A DNA stretch of 64,000 nucleotides. Origin: Astrocystis sublimbata (taxonomy: Eukaryota > Ascomycota > Sordariomycetes > Xylariales > Xylariaceae). Both the position numbers and the translations under genes were made by a program. The notes under the pieces are model-generated. The model was not told the origin of the DNA and made no database searches. It saw only the letters and a list, made by a program, of their open reading frames with translations. Of this stretch, positions 1-9,101 are shown piece after piece. Location: positions 372,001 through 436,000 of the forward strand of contig JAJNNY010000011.1 in the NCBI GenBank assembly GCA_022453515.1, given 5' to 3'. The stretch's first letter is position 1; every line of letters starts with the position of its first letter.

Positions 1-1232
1 CAAATGTGCTAGAAGTCGATTGATATCGTCTAGAAGCCAAAAGCCACTGCACCATCGCTTTTGGTAACTCCAGCTAAAGTTCATGAGAGGAGTCCTCAAA
101 CCCACCTAACTCATTTCCTCTCGTCTGCTGATTACTACCTAGACGCAAAACTCGACGCACTATATGTCGGACTCGCCAGACACTTGCCGTAGTGAAGAGG
201 CGACCAAATTCAGTGTATACAGCAAGGTTTTGCACCCAAAGTCGCTACCTACAGTACTATGAAAAGACGCAGTGCAACTGATGCTCGTTCTCAATAATAC
301 CGCCCCCAGCCACTCTCCGATGCAAACAGCTGCCAAATAGACTGTGGCATACACGAAGACACTGGGGATTGAAGGAAGAAAATTACCGAGAAAGAAGGGA
401 CTCTAGAAGAGGCTTATCTTGATGTGCACGCCGCGTTGGAGGGGTGACAATGACGGATGGGGAGGCTTCGAGGAGATGTAAGCATCGGATGGCCTCCAGG
501 GCTGGCATCCCATTCTAGGTAAGCCAAGCAGGTCGATGATGTCGAACAGCAGGAAAGCTAGACGCGCACCCATTCTGGAGTATCATGTTCCATTCCACTT
601 GTCGATTGCTTGCTTCGAGATTTCGCATATTATGGGCAACCGGTCGAAAGGCCAACCAACCTGGGCTAATCTTGCGCAACTCAAAGGAGAATTTCAAACC
701 CAAACACCGGGGTTGTCCGAGCGCAATTACCTACCTCGTGACCATCGCGCTCATTATCCCCACGTTAAGTAGCGAGGTGAGTGCAAGGTTGCGGATTGTA
801 AATCATGCAGTTACCTATTCGGGCATTCGAGCATCATCTGCCCGGGTGAGACGGTCTGTATGTATGATTCCCCAGTGCCCACCGACCGGGGATTCCCATG
901 TCATTTACTACGGGTCGGTCAGCTTCAAAGAATGCCGCGCTGCGAAAGTGGCCGGCGATGTAGAACTCTCGTCGGCCACCTAGATCCGAGAAGTCCATGA
1001 AGAAGAAGGTTAAAGGCCGAAATATCGCGATATAAAAGCTTGGTGGAAAGCCGCCTCTTTCCCTTCCGCTCAACTCACGCTCATCCTTCTTGAGAGCATT
1101 ATCAGAGCCTGCATAGGTAACCTTATCTTCATTTTGAGAACCGAGTCTGATATCGAGCCAGAACACGGCTGAGCCAAGTCAACCAACCAAAGAGCTCCTT
1201 CAAATCACCAAACTTATTCAAGTCCCTTCACC
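1..1232. other. Intergenic, left edge; promoter of the peroxiredoxin-like gene
   Basis: No convincing gene is seen here: the open frames are short, overlap each other on both strands and resemble no family I know. The right 200 bases look like the promoter and leader of the gene at 1233, with a TATA box at 1031-1038, a pyrimidine-rich stretch around 1052-1100 and an A/C-rich leader just before the ATG. The left edge is arbitrary, so an upstream gene's untranslated region could extend into it. Confidence 0.5.
1031..1038 (+). promoter_or_regulatory. TATA box of the peroxiredoxin-like gene
   Basis: The sequence TATAAAAG sits about 195 bases upstream of the start codon at 1233. It is followed by a CT-rich block, which in filamentous ascomycetes commonly marks transcription start sites. 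The assignment is by sequence and position only. Confidence 0.5.
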
Positions 1233-1883
1233 ATGAGTCTAAGCCAAAAAGACGAACTCGAGCAATTCACAGCCCGCTCCTACAACTTCCCCCCCGAGAT
1301 CCGCACCCAGCTCTCCGACGGGCACGCCAAATTCCTCTCGACATGGGACCCATCCAAGACGATCCAACCCGGCGCCAAGCTGCCGTCCTTCACCATGACC
1401 GACGCCACGGGTCACGAAGTAACAAGCGCATCACTCCTCTCTAAGGGGCCCTTGCTCCTAACATTCTACCGCGGCGAGTGGTGTCCCTTCTGCAACATCG
1501 CCATCCGCCACCTACAGCAGCACCTATCCGAATTCTCAGCCCGCGGCGTGACGCTCGTAGCCGTGTCGCCCGAGCTACCGAACCAGAACCTGAGCACAGC
1601 CGAGAAGCACGCTTTGCAATTCCCCGTGCTCACAGACCTACACAACGCGCTAGCCCGCAAGCTCGGGATCGTGTACGACCAGAGCGGCGCCAAGGACCTG
1701 CACGCCTCGTTCGGCATCGACTTGAGCGAGCGCAACGGCGACGGGTCGTGGGAGGTGCCGATCCCGGCGTCGTTGCTGGTCGATAGGGACGGCGTCGTGC
1801 GCAACACGGCTATCGACCCTGACTACAAGGTCCGACTCGATCCGAAGACGGCGTTGGAGTGGATCGATGCCATGCAGAAGTGA
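1233..1883 (+). CDS. AhpC/TSA-type peroxiredoxin-like protein (thioredoxin fold)
   Basis: Single-exon gene of 216 residues, close to the usual length for this fungal AhpC/TSA redoxin family. A thioredoxin-fold domain covers roughly residues 44-210. The redox site is GEWCPFCN, with cysteines 84 and 87 in a CxxC arrangement on the first strand/helix. This differs from the PxxxTxxC of classical peroxiredoxins, so thiol peroxidase activity is family inference and a thioredoxin-like reductase role is possible. No signal peptide or membrane segment is seen, so it is probably cytosolic. The ATG at 1233 follows an A/C-rich leader and the domain starts soon after, which supports this start. Codons strongly prefer C or G in the third position, as expected of a well-expressed gene. 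It converges with the helicase gene on the other strand. Confidence 0.88.
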   Translation: MSLSQKDELEQFTARSYNFPPEIRTQLSDGHAKFLSTWDPSKTIQPGAKLPSFTMTDATGHEVTSASLLSKGPLLLTFYRGEWCPFCNIAIRHLQQHLSEFSARGVTLVAVSPELPNQNLSTAEKHALQFPVLTDLHNALARKLGIVYDQSGAKDLHASFGIDLSERNGDGSWEVPIPASLLVDRDGVVRNTAIDPDYKVRLDPKTALEWIDAMQK

Positions 1884-2839
1884 TGTCGCGGGAGATGGTG
1901 TTCATAGATGATTCATTCGGCGACGAGGGGTTTTTTGTAAGTGAGATACAATGGGATACCTAGGTACGCATTCTGTTTAGTAAATTCGGAATTGCAATGC
2001 ACCAAGATCATAATTCGGGACAATGCAGGGCGCAGATTGGCTTGCCCTGGCGAACATTCCACGTTGTGCAATGCATCGCACCACCGTGTGCTACATTTCA
2101 AGATTTGCGTCGAGTGTCTTGAGAACAAGACTCGAGAAACTACTTGAATTGTGTCTTAGTGATCTGGCAAAGGGCAGTACTGACATTCCACGCTGCGCCA
2201 ATCTTGGCGCTTAGGATATCTTGTTGAAAAAAAACACATTATAAGAACCACAAATCGTATCTGCGAATTCCCATTGCTTGGGCTACTTCAAAGATGATCG
2301 TTTCAATTCTAAGCTTCTCATGGGTGAAATTTGCTGTGTGCGCAATCATCAGTCAAGACACTCTGCTGAACGTGACTACTACCTCGGGCCCTTCCAATTC
2401 TACTGGGTAGGTAGGTAGTAATGTAGGCGTACACAAGAGTTGGGAACGATGAAGACTTACATTAGTGATTTCAAGTTGTTATATATATTACCTACTGTGA
2501 TCACGTAGCAACGAAAAGCGAGTTTCTGTTGAATTTCAATTCATCATGACTCTTCATCCATATTTTCATGAGGGTCAACATCGCAGTGACCCATACGCAT
2601 ATTTGCGTGAAGGATGGAGAAGATCTAGATACACGAGAAGCTCCCAGAGATGCTACCATAGCGGCGAAGCTCACATATCAAGTACCTTTCTTCCCGACAT
2701 TCATGAAAAACTGCGCAAGAGGTCAAGAGCACAAATTCGCGAAACCATATCAAACCCTCAAAGGAACTCCGTAGCGGCACTCGCGATGACAGTCACAGAG
2801 AAGTTCGTAAAGACAATCGCAAGACGTTGCCTTGGGCCT
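1884..2839. other. Convergent 3' intergenic region
   Basis: This lies between the 3' end of the peroxiredoxin-like gene and the 3' end of the helicase gene on the opposite strand, so it should hold two terminators and no promoter. No gene is seen. An ACCTAGGT palindrome occurs at 1958-1965, and an AT-rich stretch occurs near 2220-2250 and 2480-2500. Confidence 0.5.
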
Positions 2840-4784
2840 TTACCAGGCACCGCCATCAACGGGTGCACCCCAACCACTTGCATCACCATCCTCATTGCCG
2901 TTGGTAGCACCCGCATCACCGCCTCCCCAGGTATCGCCACCCTCGCCGGGGTCTTCCTCGTCCGTATCGTATTCAAACTTCAGCTTGGATACATCTTTCT
3001 CTTCCGGCTTGTATTGATCGAGGAAGTCAGGGATTTCCTGGCGGGTTTCTGTGAGAGTCATGGTGAGCAGTTTGGCCATCGGCTCGTCTCGGTCGGTGTA
3101 GAATGAGGTCGCCAAGCCACGGTGGCCAATGCGCCCAGTACGACCTGTCTTGTTAGCTCCCCGTCAAGCGAATTCAATTTGGATGGGGGGGGGAGGGGTG
3201 GTGTTACTTACCGATCCGATGGATATACTCTTGGATACCACCGTGATCCATGGTGGGAAGGTCGAAATTGACCACATGCATCACGTTACGAACATCAATG
3301 CCGCGAGCAGTGACTCCAGTAGTAATCAGAAGTGGCGCTTTGCCGCCGCGGAATGCTCTCATAGCATCCTCTCGCTCTCGTTGAGTCCGGTCAGCATGCA
3401 TCGAGGTGCAAGGCAGATCCTTGTGGAACAAGAAATCATCAACTTCATCGGCCATTCTTTTGTTGTTGACGAAGATGATGGTTCTGGCGGGCTCTTTGGA
3501 GCAGATGAGATCGTACAGAGCCTGCTTCTTCATGGGTGGCTCCACGTAGATGACATCCTGCTTGATGTTCTCGTGAGTAGATCCGATGCGTCCGACTCTG
3601 ACACGCACGTAATTCTCCGCAAGATGTGTCTTCGCTAGCTGTCGGACTGCAGTGGGAAACGTTGCGGAGAAGAGCATATACTTGACGTTGCCCTCGTCTT
3701 GTTCTGAGGTGCACGTTAGTTGGGACTGTTAGATTTCACTCATATGTAACTTACCTCCACCACCAAGGATCTTGCCGAATTCTTCCTGCCAGTCCTCATG
3801 AAGCATTTCATCTGCTTCATCAATGACCATGTACTTCACTCTGCGAAAGGAAAGAACATTGTCTCGTTCCATGAAGTCGATGAGACGACCAGGCGTCGCA
3901 ATGAGGACATCACATCCTCGCTGAAGATTAACGATCTGGTCACGCACAGGACCTCCACCATAGACCACACTGGGTCGGAGCATGGTGCGGTAGCAGAACT
4001 TGCGTGCTTCATTGAAGATCTGAATTGCCAACTCACGAGCAGGCACAACAATCACGACGAGTGGCTCGGCAAGAGTACGAGCACCGGCATCTGCCTCAGC
4101 AGGACTGGGTCGAGGTGCCGCCAGCTTCTTGGCTTTGCCCATCAGATGATTGAGAATTGGGACAAGATAAGCGGCCGTTTTGCCGGAGCCTAATGGAATC
4201 AGTTACCACCACAAGTCAAAATCAAATCGGAGAATGTTTCAAAGTGCTCACCTGTCTGGGCGATTGCGAGCAAGTCGTATCCCATCTTGATGGCCGGGAT
4301 ACAATATCGCTGGATCGGAGTCGGAGTCTTGTAGCCACACAACTCGACATTCTTGAGCATAGCCGGATGCAAGCCAGCTTCCTCGAAAGAAGTGATGGGC
4401 GTAATGCGCTCGGTACCCTCCTGCTTCACATGGATGAGGTCGATCCTACTAGGGTCAGAGAGAGATAAATCTAAAGGTGGCAAAAGTCACGTACTTGTTG
4501 AAGTCAATGCCCTGAGGGTCACGAGTGTCAGGGTCTCCGAAGAGTTGGACCTCCAACTCGGGATGCTGGGGACCAAGGTCACCAATGTCGCCGTCCCATT
4601 CATAGACTCTCACATTGCCCTCCCAAGAGACGTTCTCATCGTTCTCGTCGTACTTGAACTCGGTTTTCTCGCCCCAGTTACGCTGCTCACTTGCCACATC
4701 TGCGGTTGGAGGACCACCAGGACCCTGAGGTGCCACTGGCACAGAGTGGGCCGTCGAATGGTTGTTGTGATCCCAGCCCGACAT
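2840..4784 (-). CDS. DEAD-box ATP-dependent RNA helicase, divergent DED1/Vasa-like
   Basis: Spliced from 4495-4784, 4252-4448, 3755-4189, 3212-3703 and 2840-3144, giving 572 residues; all five exons join in phase. The helicase core is complete: Q motif near residue 145, motif I AQTGSGKT (about 160-167), Ia PARELA (212-217), ATPGRL (260-265), DEAD (286-289), SAT (320-322), TARGID (439-444) and HRIGRTGR (469-476). Such enzymes unwind RNA using ATP. The Vasa/DED1 affinity rests on the HRIGRTGRxG...GLATSF region and the acidic tail. Unusual points are PARELA instead of PTRELA, VIDEADEML instead of a basic residue after DEAD, and an acidic N-terminus lacking the RGG boxes of DED1. The tail (529-572) is acidic and Gly/Trp-rich. 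It is likely a DED1-subfamily paralogue rather than DED1 itself; the exact role is unknown. Confidence 0.92.
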
Positions 4785-6909
4785 GTTGATCGTGTCCGTA
4801 ACTGAGAGCTACGGCCTTGCTGTAAATTCATGTCAGCATTATTGAAGCGTTATTGTTTGTGAATTGGTTTGTGAGATGGCAGATCACATGGGAAAATTGC
4901 AATTGGTTGGGATGGGTAAGTGGTCTCGCATGGACAATCTGCTGTTGGAACAGGCATCGTGGTGTCTCAGGGAGATCGTTGAACTTACACTACAGGTGTT
5001 GTCGGCTATCAGATGAGCACCTTGCGATGAGGTGTGATCGAGAGCGGCTACAAGGACAAGTTTATTAGCTTCAAAGACGTGAAACGCGAGTCAAAGAGGT
5101 ATTAGCCAGAGGGCGAAATGATACCTAATGAAAGGTACAAGGGGTTGCTAGGCAGGTAGTGGTGGGTGGGCTTGTTGCAATGTAGGGTGAAGCTTCGGTA
5201 AATACCCAATGAGACTGCGACTGGTGATGGGATGACAGCACAGCCAGCTACTGTCAAAGCTGTTGAAGGGAAGGGCAGGTGACGGATGAGCTGTGGGCTG
5301 ACTCAGGGCAAGTGGACTTCGAGACTGGGAACCTTGGAAGATGCAGCACATAGCTGCCCAGATGCAGGGTAGAAGCCTTGTAGGATTGGTAAAAGATAGG
5401 AGGACTCACCGTCAGCTGAGAGGCTTGAGCTGAAATGCCTCTAGAGATGGAGACAGAGACCCAAGATGTCAGAAGACCACTTGCAACTTGGGCGGATTGG
5501 GAAGAGGTGGGAGGGTGGAAGGAGAGATGAAGGTGGAGGGAAGAGGTGGGAGGAGGTAGGATTATGTAGATGGGCTAGGGAAGGAAGTGTGGCCACGCAC
5601 TTGACCTAACCAAGGTACTACTATACTTGGTGGGCAAGAGGAAGATAGAAGGCAGGAGCGGACCCGCGATGTAGGAACACGACCTGAGGGCAGGAGGTGG
5701 TACCTGGGTACAAGACTTATGGTGTCGTTCTGTCTCAAAGTTGGGAAGGGGCAAACAGAAAAGAATCAGGGCAACAACAACCGGGTGGCTGCAGTGGAGG
5801 GGAAGGAGCATGAACGACAGGAAAGTATTTGTCGTAGGAAAGAGCCAAACACCACCAAGCCTGTAGAACACCTAGCCTAGGAAATATGTACTCACGGGCA
5901 GTGTACCTAGGTATTTGATAGGTGTCCTTGATCTCCCAACACCTGCAGAAAAAGATCTGCTATGTTGTATCAACATAGATCAAGTTGGGCAGGAGGGGAA
6001 AAGGCATGGAAAGATGGGGGAGAAAGGCTGTAGAGAATTTACCTCGTATGCCAACACAAAACAACTGATCTTGTGCATCAGGGAACAGTCAGGAAAGGGC
6101 AAGGCAAAGAGAGAATTACATGTACTCACAATGATGTTAGGTAGCTTGTAGCACTCACATGCACCAAGATACCTAGGTGCCTGACGCTAGGAGTTGCTTA
6201 GGTAGTGGACGAGCTGCAAGATTCTTACAGGGAAGCTCCCGGTCAGAGTATGGTTCCCAGAAAGCACAGGCCGGGGCACAGACCGGGACGAGGAGAGACG
6301 AGGTAGGTAGTTGGAAGCAGGTATCGGCGGCAAGCATGGCGACACATTGCCTTAGGTACTATGCGGAAGGGGCAAGCACCTGCAAGCTAGACGCCTTGGT
6401 GTCACATATTAGTCGTAACTGCTTGGGAACAATAGTCTGAGTAATCAATAGTGGTGTCATGAATGAGACATTTGCAAGTACACCTGCATACCTAAGTCCA
6501 GGTTTTCCAAGTTGGGTTAAGGAAAGGGGCTAATATCAGTGGAACAAGAGCAAACGCTCATGCTACGGGAAATGATATCGTGACGCGGAAAATTTCGATG
6601 ACAATGTTTGGGGCCAGTTTAGGAATCTCGGTGGCTTTCATAAGGCTACACCGGCAGCATGATTTTCAATGTTCGATTGAATAACACATGAGTTTTATTC
6701 CCGTTATACTTGATCAGCTTTGATCAATCAACACATAAAAAGTAAGTTGTTCCATGGTCCTACTAGGCCGCACATTATTCAAAGAGAGGGGCATAGAGGA
6801 CTTCACGTATTGGTGAATGAATGTCTTGCTGTTCAAATCCCCTGGAGGGAACCTTAGGTAAATGTTAATGGTCAATTGAAAAGTACATCAACGTACCGAA
6901 TACCCATAT
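4785..6909. other. Intergenic: helicase promoter and leader; IPI1 3' side
   Basis: About 2.1 kb between the helicase start and the 3' end of IPI1, both on the minus strand, so it holds the helicase promoter and the IPI1 terminator. The proximal part contains a probable leader intron (4820-4988). Further upstream the minus strand is pyrimidine-rich (about 5450-5560), consistent with a transcription start zone. ACCTAGGT palindromes lie at 5905-5912 and 6171-6178, with a related CCTAGG at 5876-5881. No additional gene is supported. Confidence 0.5.
4820..4988 (-). other. Probable 5'-UTR intron of the helicase gene
   Basis: On the minus strand there is a canonical GTAAGT donor starting at 4988 and a TTTACAG acceptor ending at 4820, with a CTGAC branch-point match about 12 bases before the acceptor. 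The spliced leader would then run some 35 bases to the ATG at 4784. Inferred from splice signals only; RNA data would settle it. Confidence 0.5.
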
Positions 6910-8056
6910 TTACATGATATATCCTGTCCATATGCTCTCGTCCTCGTCAACTCTTAGAACGCGTTCGTAATCTGCCAATCCACTGTTTATGACTTGGTTA
7001 AGGGTAGCAGCTGCTCGCCCAGCTGCGCCGCCTTCCTTCTTGGCCATATCAACACCAGCCTCGACAGTATCCAGAAACCTCCGGGCAAATATATCCTGTC
7101 TGTCCTCCCGATTGCGGTAAATCTCGCTATCCTCGTCTCGAGGAGGCTTGAAGAGGCCCAGATAGCCGAAGGGGTCTGGCCCCTGAGGTACCATGCTGAT
7201 ATTCGAAGCCCAGTCAGCTGGGCTCCAGGGGCTCGATGCCTCAGGTCTCAGCCCGAGCTCCAGGAATTTCGCCAGTATCGTCATCTGCCGCGGAAACGAG
7301 TGGCCAAACTTCTTGGATCCGAATGTTGTTCGCGGTGCCGAGGTCCAGCCGCCCTTCGTAGCAGCTGATGATGCGGTGGTGATGGTCCAGCCCAGCACCG
7401 ACATGAAGTCCTTCAGGGGCTTGACCCAGCAGCCGGGACTCGCGACCAGATCCTCACCAGCGGCATCAAGTAGCCACTCCATGTAGTTCAGCCCGTCGTC
7501 TTTTATATCTTGCGATAAGTGAGTCATGGCACCCCGGATATGTAGCATCGCCTTCTGTAGGTGTGGCCGGACCTCACCGGCGGGGAGTTGCTGTAGAAGC
7601 TTCAGGAGCTGAGCACGCACGGATTTGGAGGAATCCGGCATCAGCGGCAGAACCTTCTGGAGTAGTGTGGACGCGCCCACAGGGTTTGTGGGTGGAGTGG
7701 TCGAAAGCTGACCGGTCAGGTAAGCTAGCGCATCGCGACGTTGTGTGTCGGTTCGTGAGCTCGTGAGAGAGAGTTGGTGTTTGAATCGCTCTACCACATC
7801 GGGGGCGGTCTCGTGGAGCTGCTGTTGCAGAACAATTGCTACATGACATATTTAGCGGGAAGAAGAACAATTGACTAAGTTTTCGCGAGTGCGAGACAAC
7901 AATAACAAAAACAGCGATGTATTCATCCTACGTACACTTGGACTTGAAACTGGTGTCGGTATAATTGGCAGCCTTCGCCTTGGCCTTGCCGACCTTCAGC
8001 TTGGGCTTTTGGAAGTCCTTCTTCTTCTCCTTCTTTTTCCTGTCGCTGGAGCCCAT
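6910..8056 (-). CDS. IPI1: Pre-rRNA-processing protein Ipi1 (TEX10-like, Rix1 complex)
   Basis: Two exons, 7936-8056 and 6910-7838, giving 349 residues. The intron has a GTACGT donor and a TAG acceptor. The N-terminus is lysine-rich (KKKEKKDFQKPKLKVGK, from about residue 7), then a TDTSFKSK motif that straddles the intron and the conserved QRRDALAYLT block of the Ipi1/TEX10 family. The rest is predicted helical with HEAT-like character. In yeast, Ipi1 works with Rix1/Ipi2 and Ipi3 in processing ITS2 and maturing the 60S subunit in the nucleolus and nucleoplasm. Length and domain order match fungal Ipi1. The gene is head to head with the roadblock light-chain gene, with 458 bases between the two start codons, so a shared promoter is likely. 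Confidence 0.93.
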
Positions 8057-8514
8057 CTTGACTTGGTCATTTGGGCGACGAAGATTTGCGACGAAGCAGC
8101 TCGCTTCGTGAGACGATTCGATGAGCCTCTAACGGTTGATGCGACACCAGGGTGACGCTCGACGACCATGGACTTTTTGGCGGTAGCTCAAGGCAGAATA
8201 GCATACATGGTACAGTACCTAAGTACCTAAATCCATAGAGGGGTGCTCTGCTGTGGCGCTAGCTTCGAACCCCCACAGCGGCTTTCGGACGAACCTTGGA
8301 GCTTAATTGTGGCTGATGCTCCCCCAGACGTACAGAATTACAGCATTACAGCGTCGCAGCGTCGCGACGAATCCCCCCCGGCAACCAAACCACGAGGCAT
8401 CAGAACCAACACAACACCTATATAAGTAAATACACTTTGCCACCACATTTGGCAAAGCCAGTTCCTTCTGGAGAGGTACGAAAGAGCCTATCTCAGGGCA
8501 AAGTGAATGCGACA
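8057..8514. promoter_or_regulatory. Divergent promoter region, IPI1 / roadblock light chain
   Basis: 458 bases separate the two start codons. The region carries a TATATAAG element at 8419-8426 oriented toward the light-chain gene, and a GC-rich segment around 8345-8370 with repeated GCGTCGC and the palindrome CGTCGCGACG. A run of TACCTAAGTACCTAA lies near 8216-8230. Function is inferred from the head-to-head arrangement. Confidence 0.55.
8419..8426 (+). promoter_or_regulatory. TATA box of the roadblock light-chain gene
   Basis: TATATAAG lies 89 bases upstream of the ATG at 8515, a normal spacing for a fungal gene with a short leader. Confidence 0.5.
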
Positions 8515-9101
8515 ATGGCGGACAAAGGCTTGGTACGTCCTACAATCGAAGCCCTCTCATCGCAACGCACAGCACTAACAACGAGTAGAGCTCGGTCAAT
8601 CTCGAATCGATGGAGGAGTCCCTGCACCGACTCTCCAAGAAGCCCGGCGTCAAGGCCTGGCTCATGCTCGACCGTTCTAACGGCGCCGTGCTGAAGACCA
8701 ACGGCCAGATAGCCACCGTCCGCCCTGCGAAGTCCGCCTCCAACGCCAACGCCTCTACCGCACTACCCACGCCCACCGGCGGATCCTTCTCGACCGACAC
8801 GCAGACCGACACCGACAATGAGTCGCTGGCAGCGCAGGAGCTGGCGAGCATGGTTTGGAGCTTCCTCAGCACCGCAGGGAGCCTGGTGGATGAGATCGAC
8901 GAGGAGGTAGGACCCCCAGCTACAACTGGCTCACATACCCGACCCCTTTTATCGTTAGACAGAGTGGAAAGGAACTAACAGTATAATGATTTGTAGGACG
9001 AGCTGAAGCTGCTGAGACTGCGGACCAAGAATCAAGAGTTTGTCATCGTACCCGAACCGAAATACCTGCTTGTGGTGGTTCACGATACAAGGCCGGCATA
9101 G
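8515..9101 (+). CDS. Dynein light chain, roadblock/LC7 family
   Basis: Three exons, 8515-8532, 8589-8906 and 8997-9101, giving 146 residues. The first exon encodes only six residues; its GTACGT donor and the downstream TAG acceptor keep the frame. The Roadblock/LC7 fold is recognisable: a first helix ESMEESLHRLSKKPGVKAW, then strands LMLDRSNGAVLKTNG, a long helix LAAQELASMVWSFLSTAG, and final strands LRTKNQEFVIVPEPKYLLVVVHD. A polar Ser/Thr-rich insert (about residues 50-80) separates the halves, which makes it longer than the roughly 96-residue animal proteins, as usual in fungi. The expected role is in the cytoplasmic dynein complex as a homodimer on the intermediate chain. A different Roadblock-domain role, such as a regulator of a small GTPase, cannot be excluded. 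Confidence 0.88.

Noticed and set aside
6826..6842. GTTCAAATCC resembling a tRNA B box
   Set aside because: There is no A box at the right distance and no cloverleaf can be drawn; no tRNA gene was found in the window.
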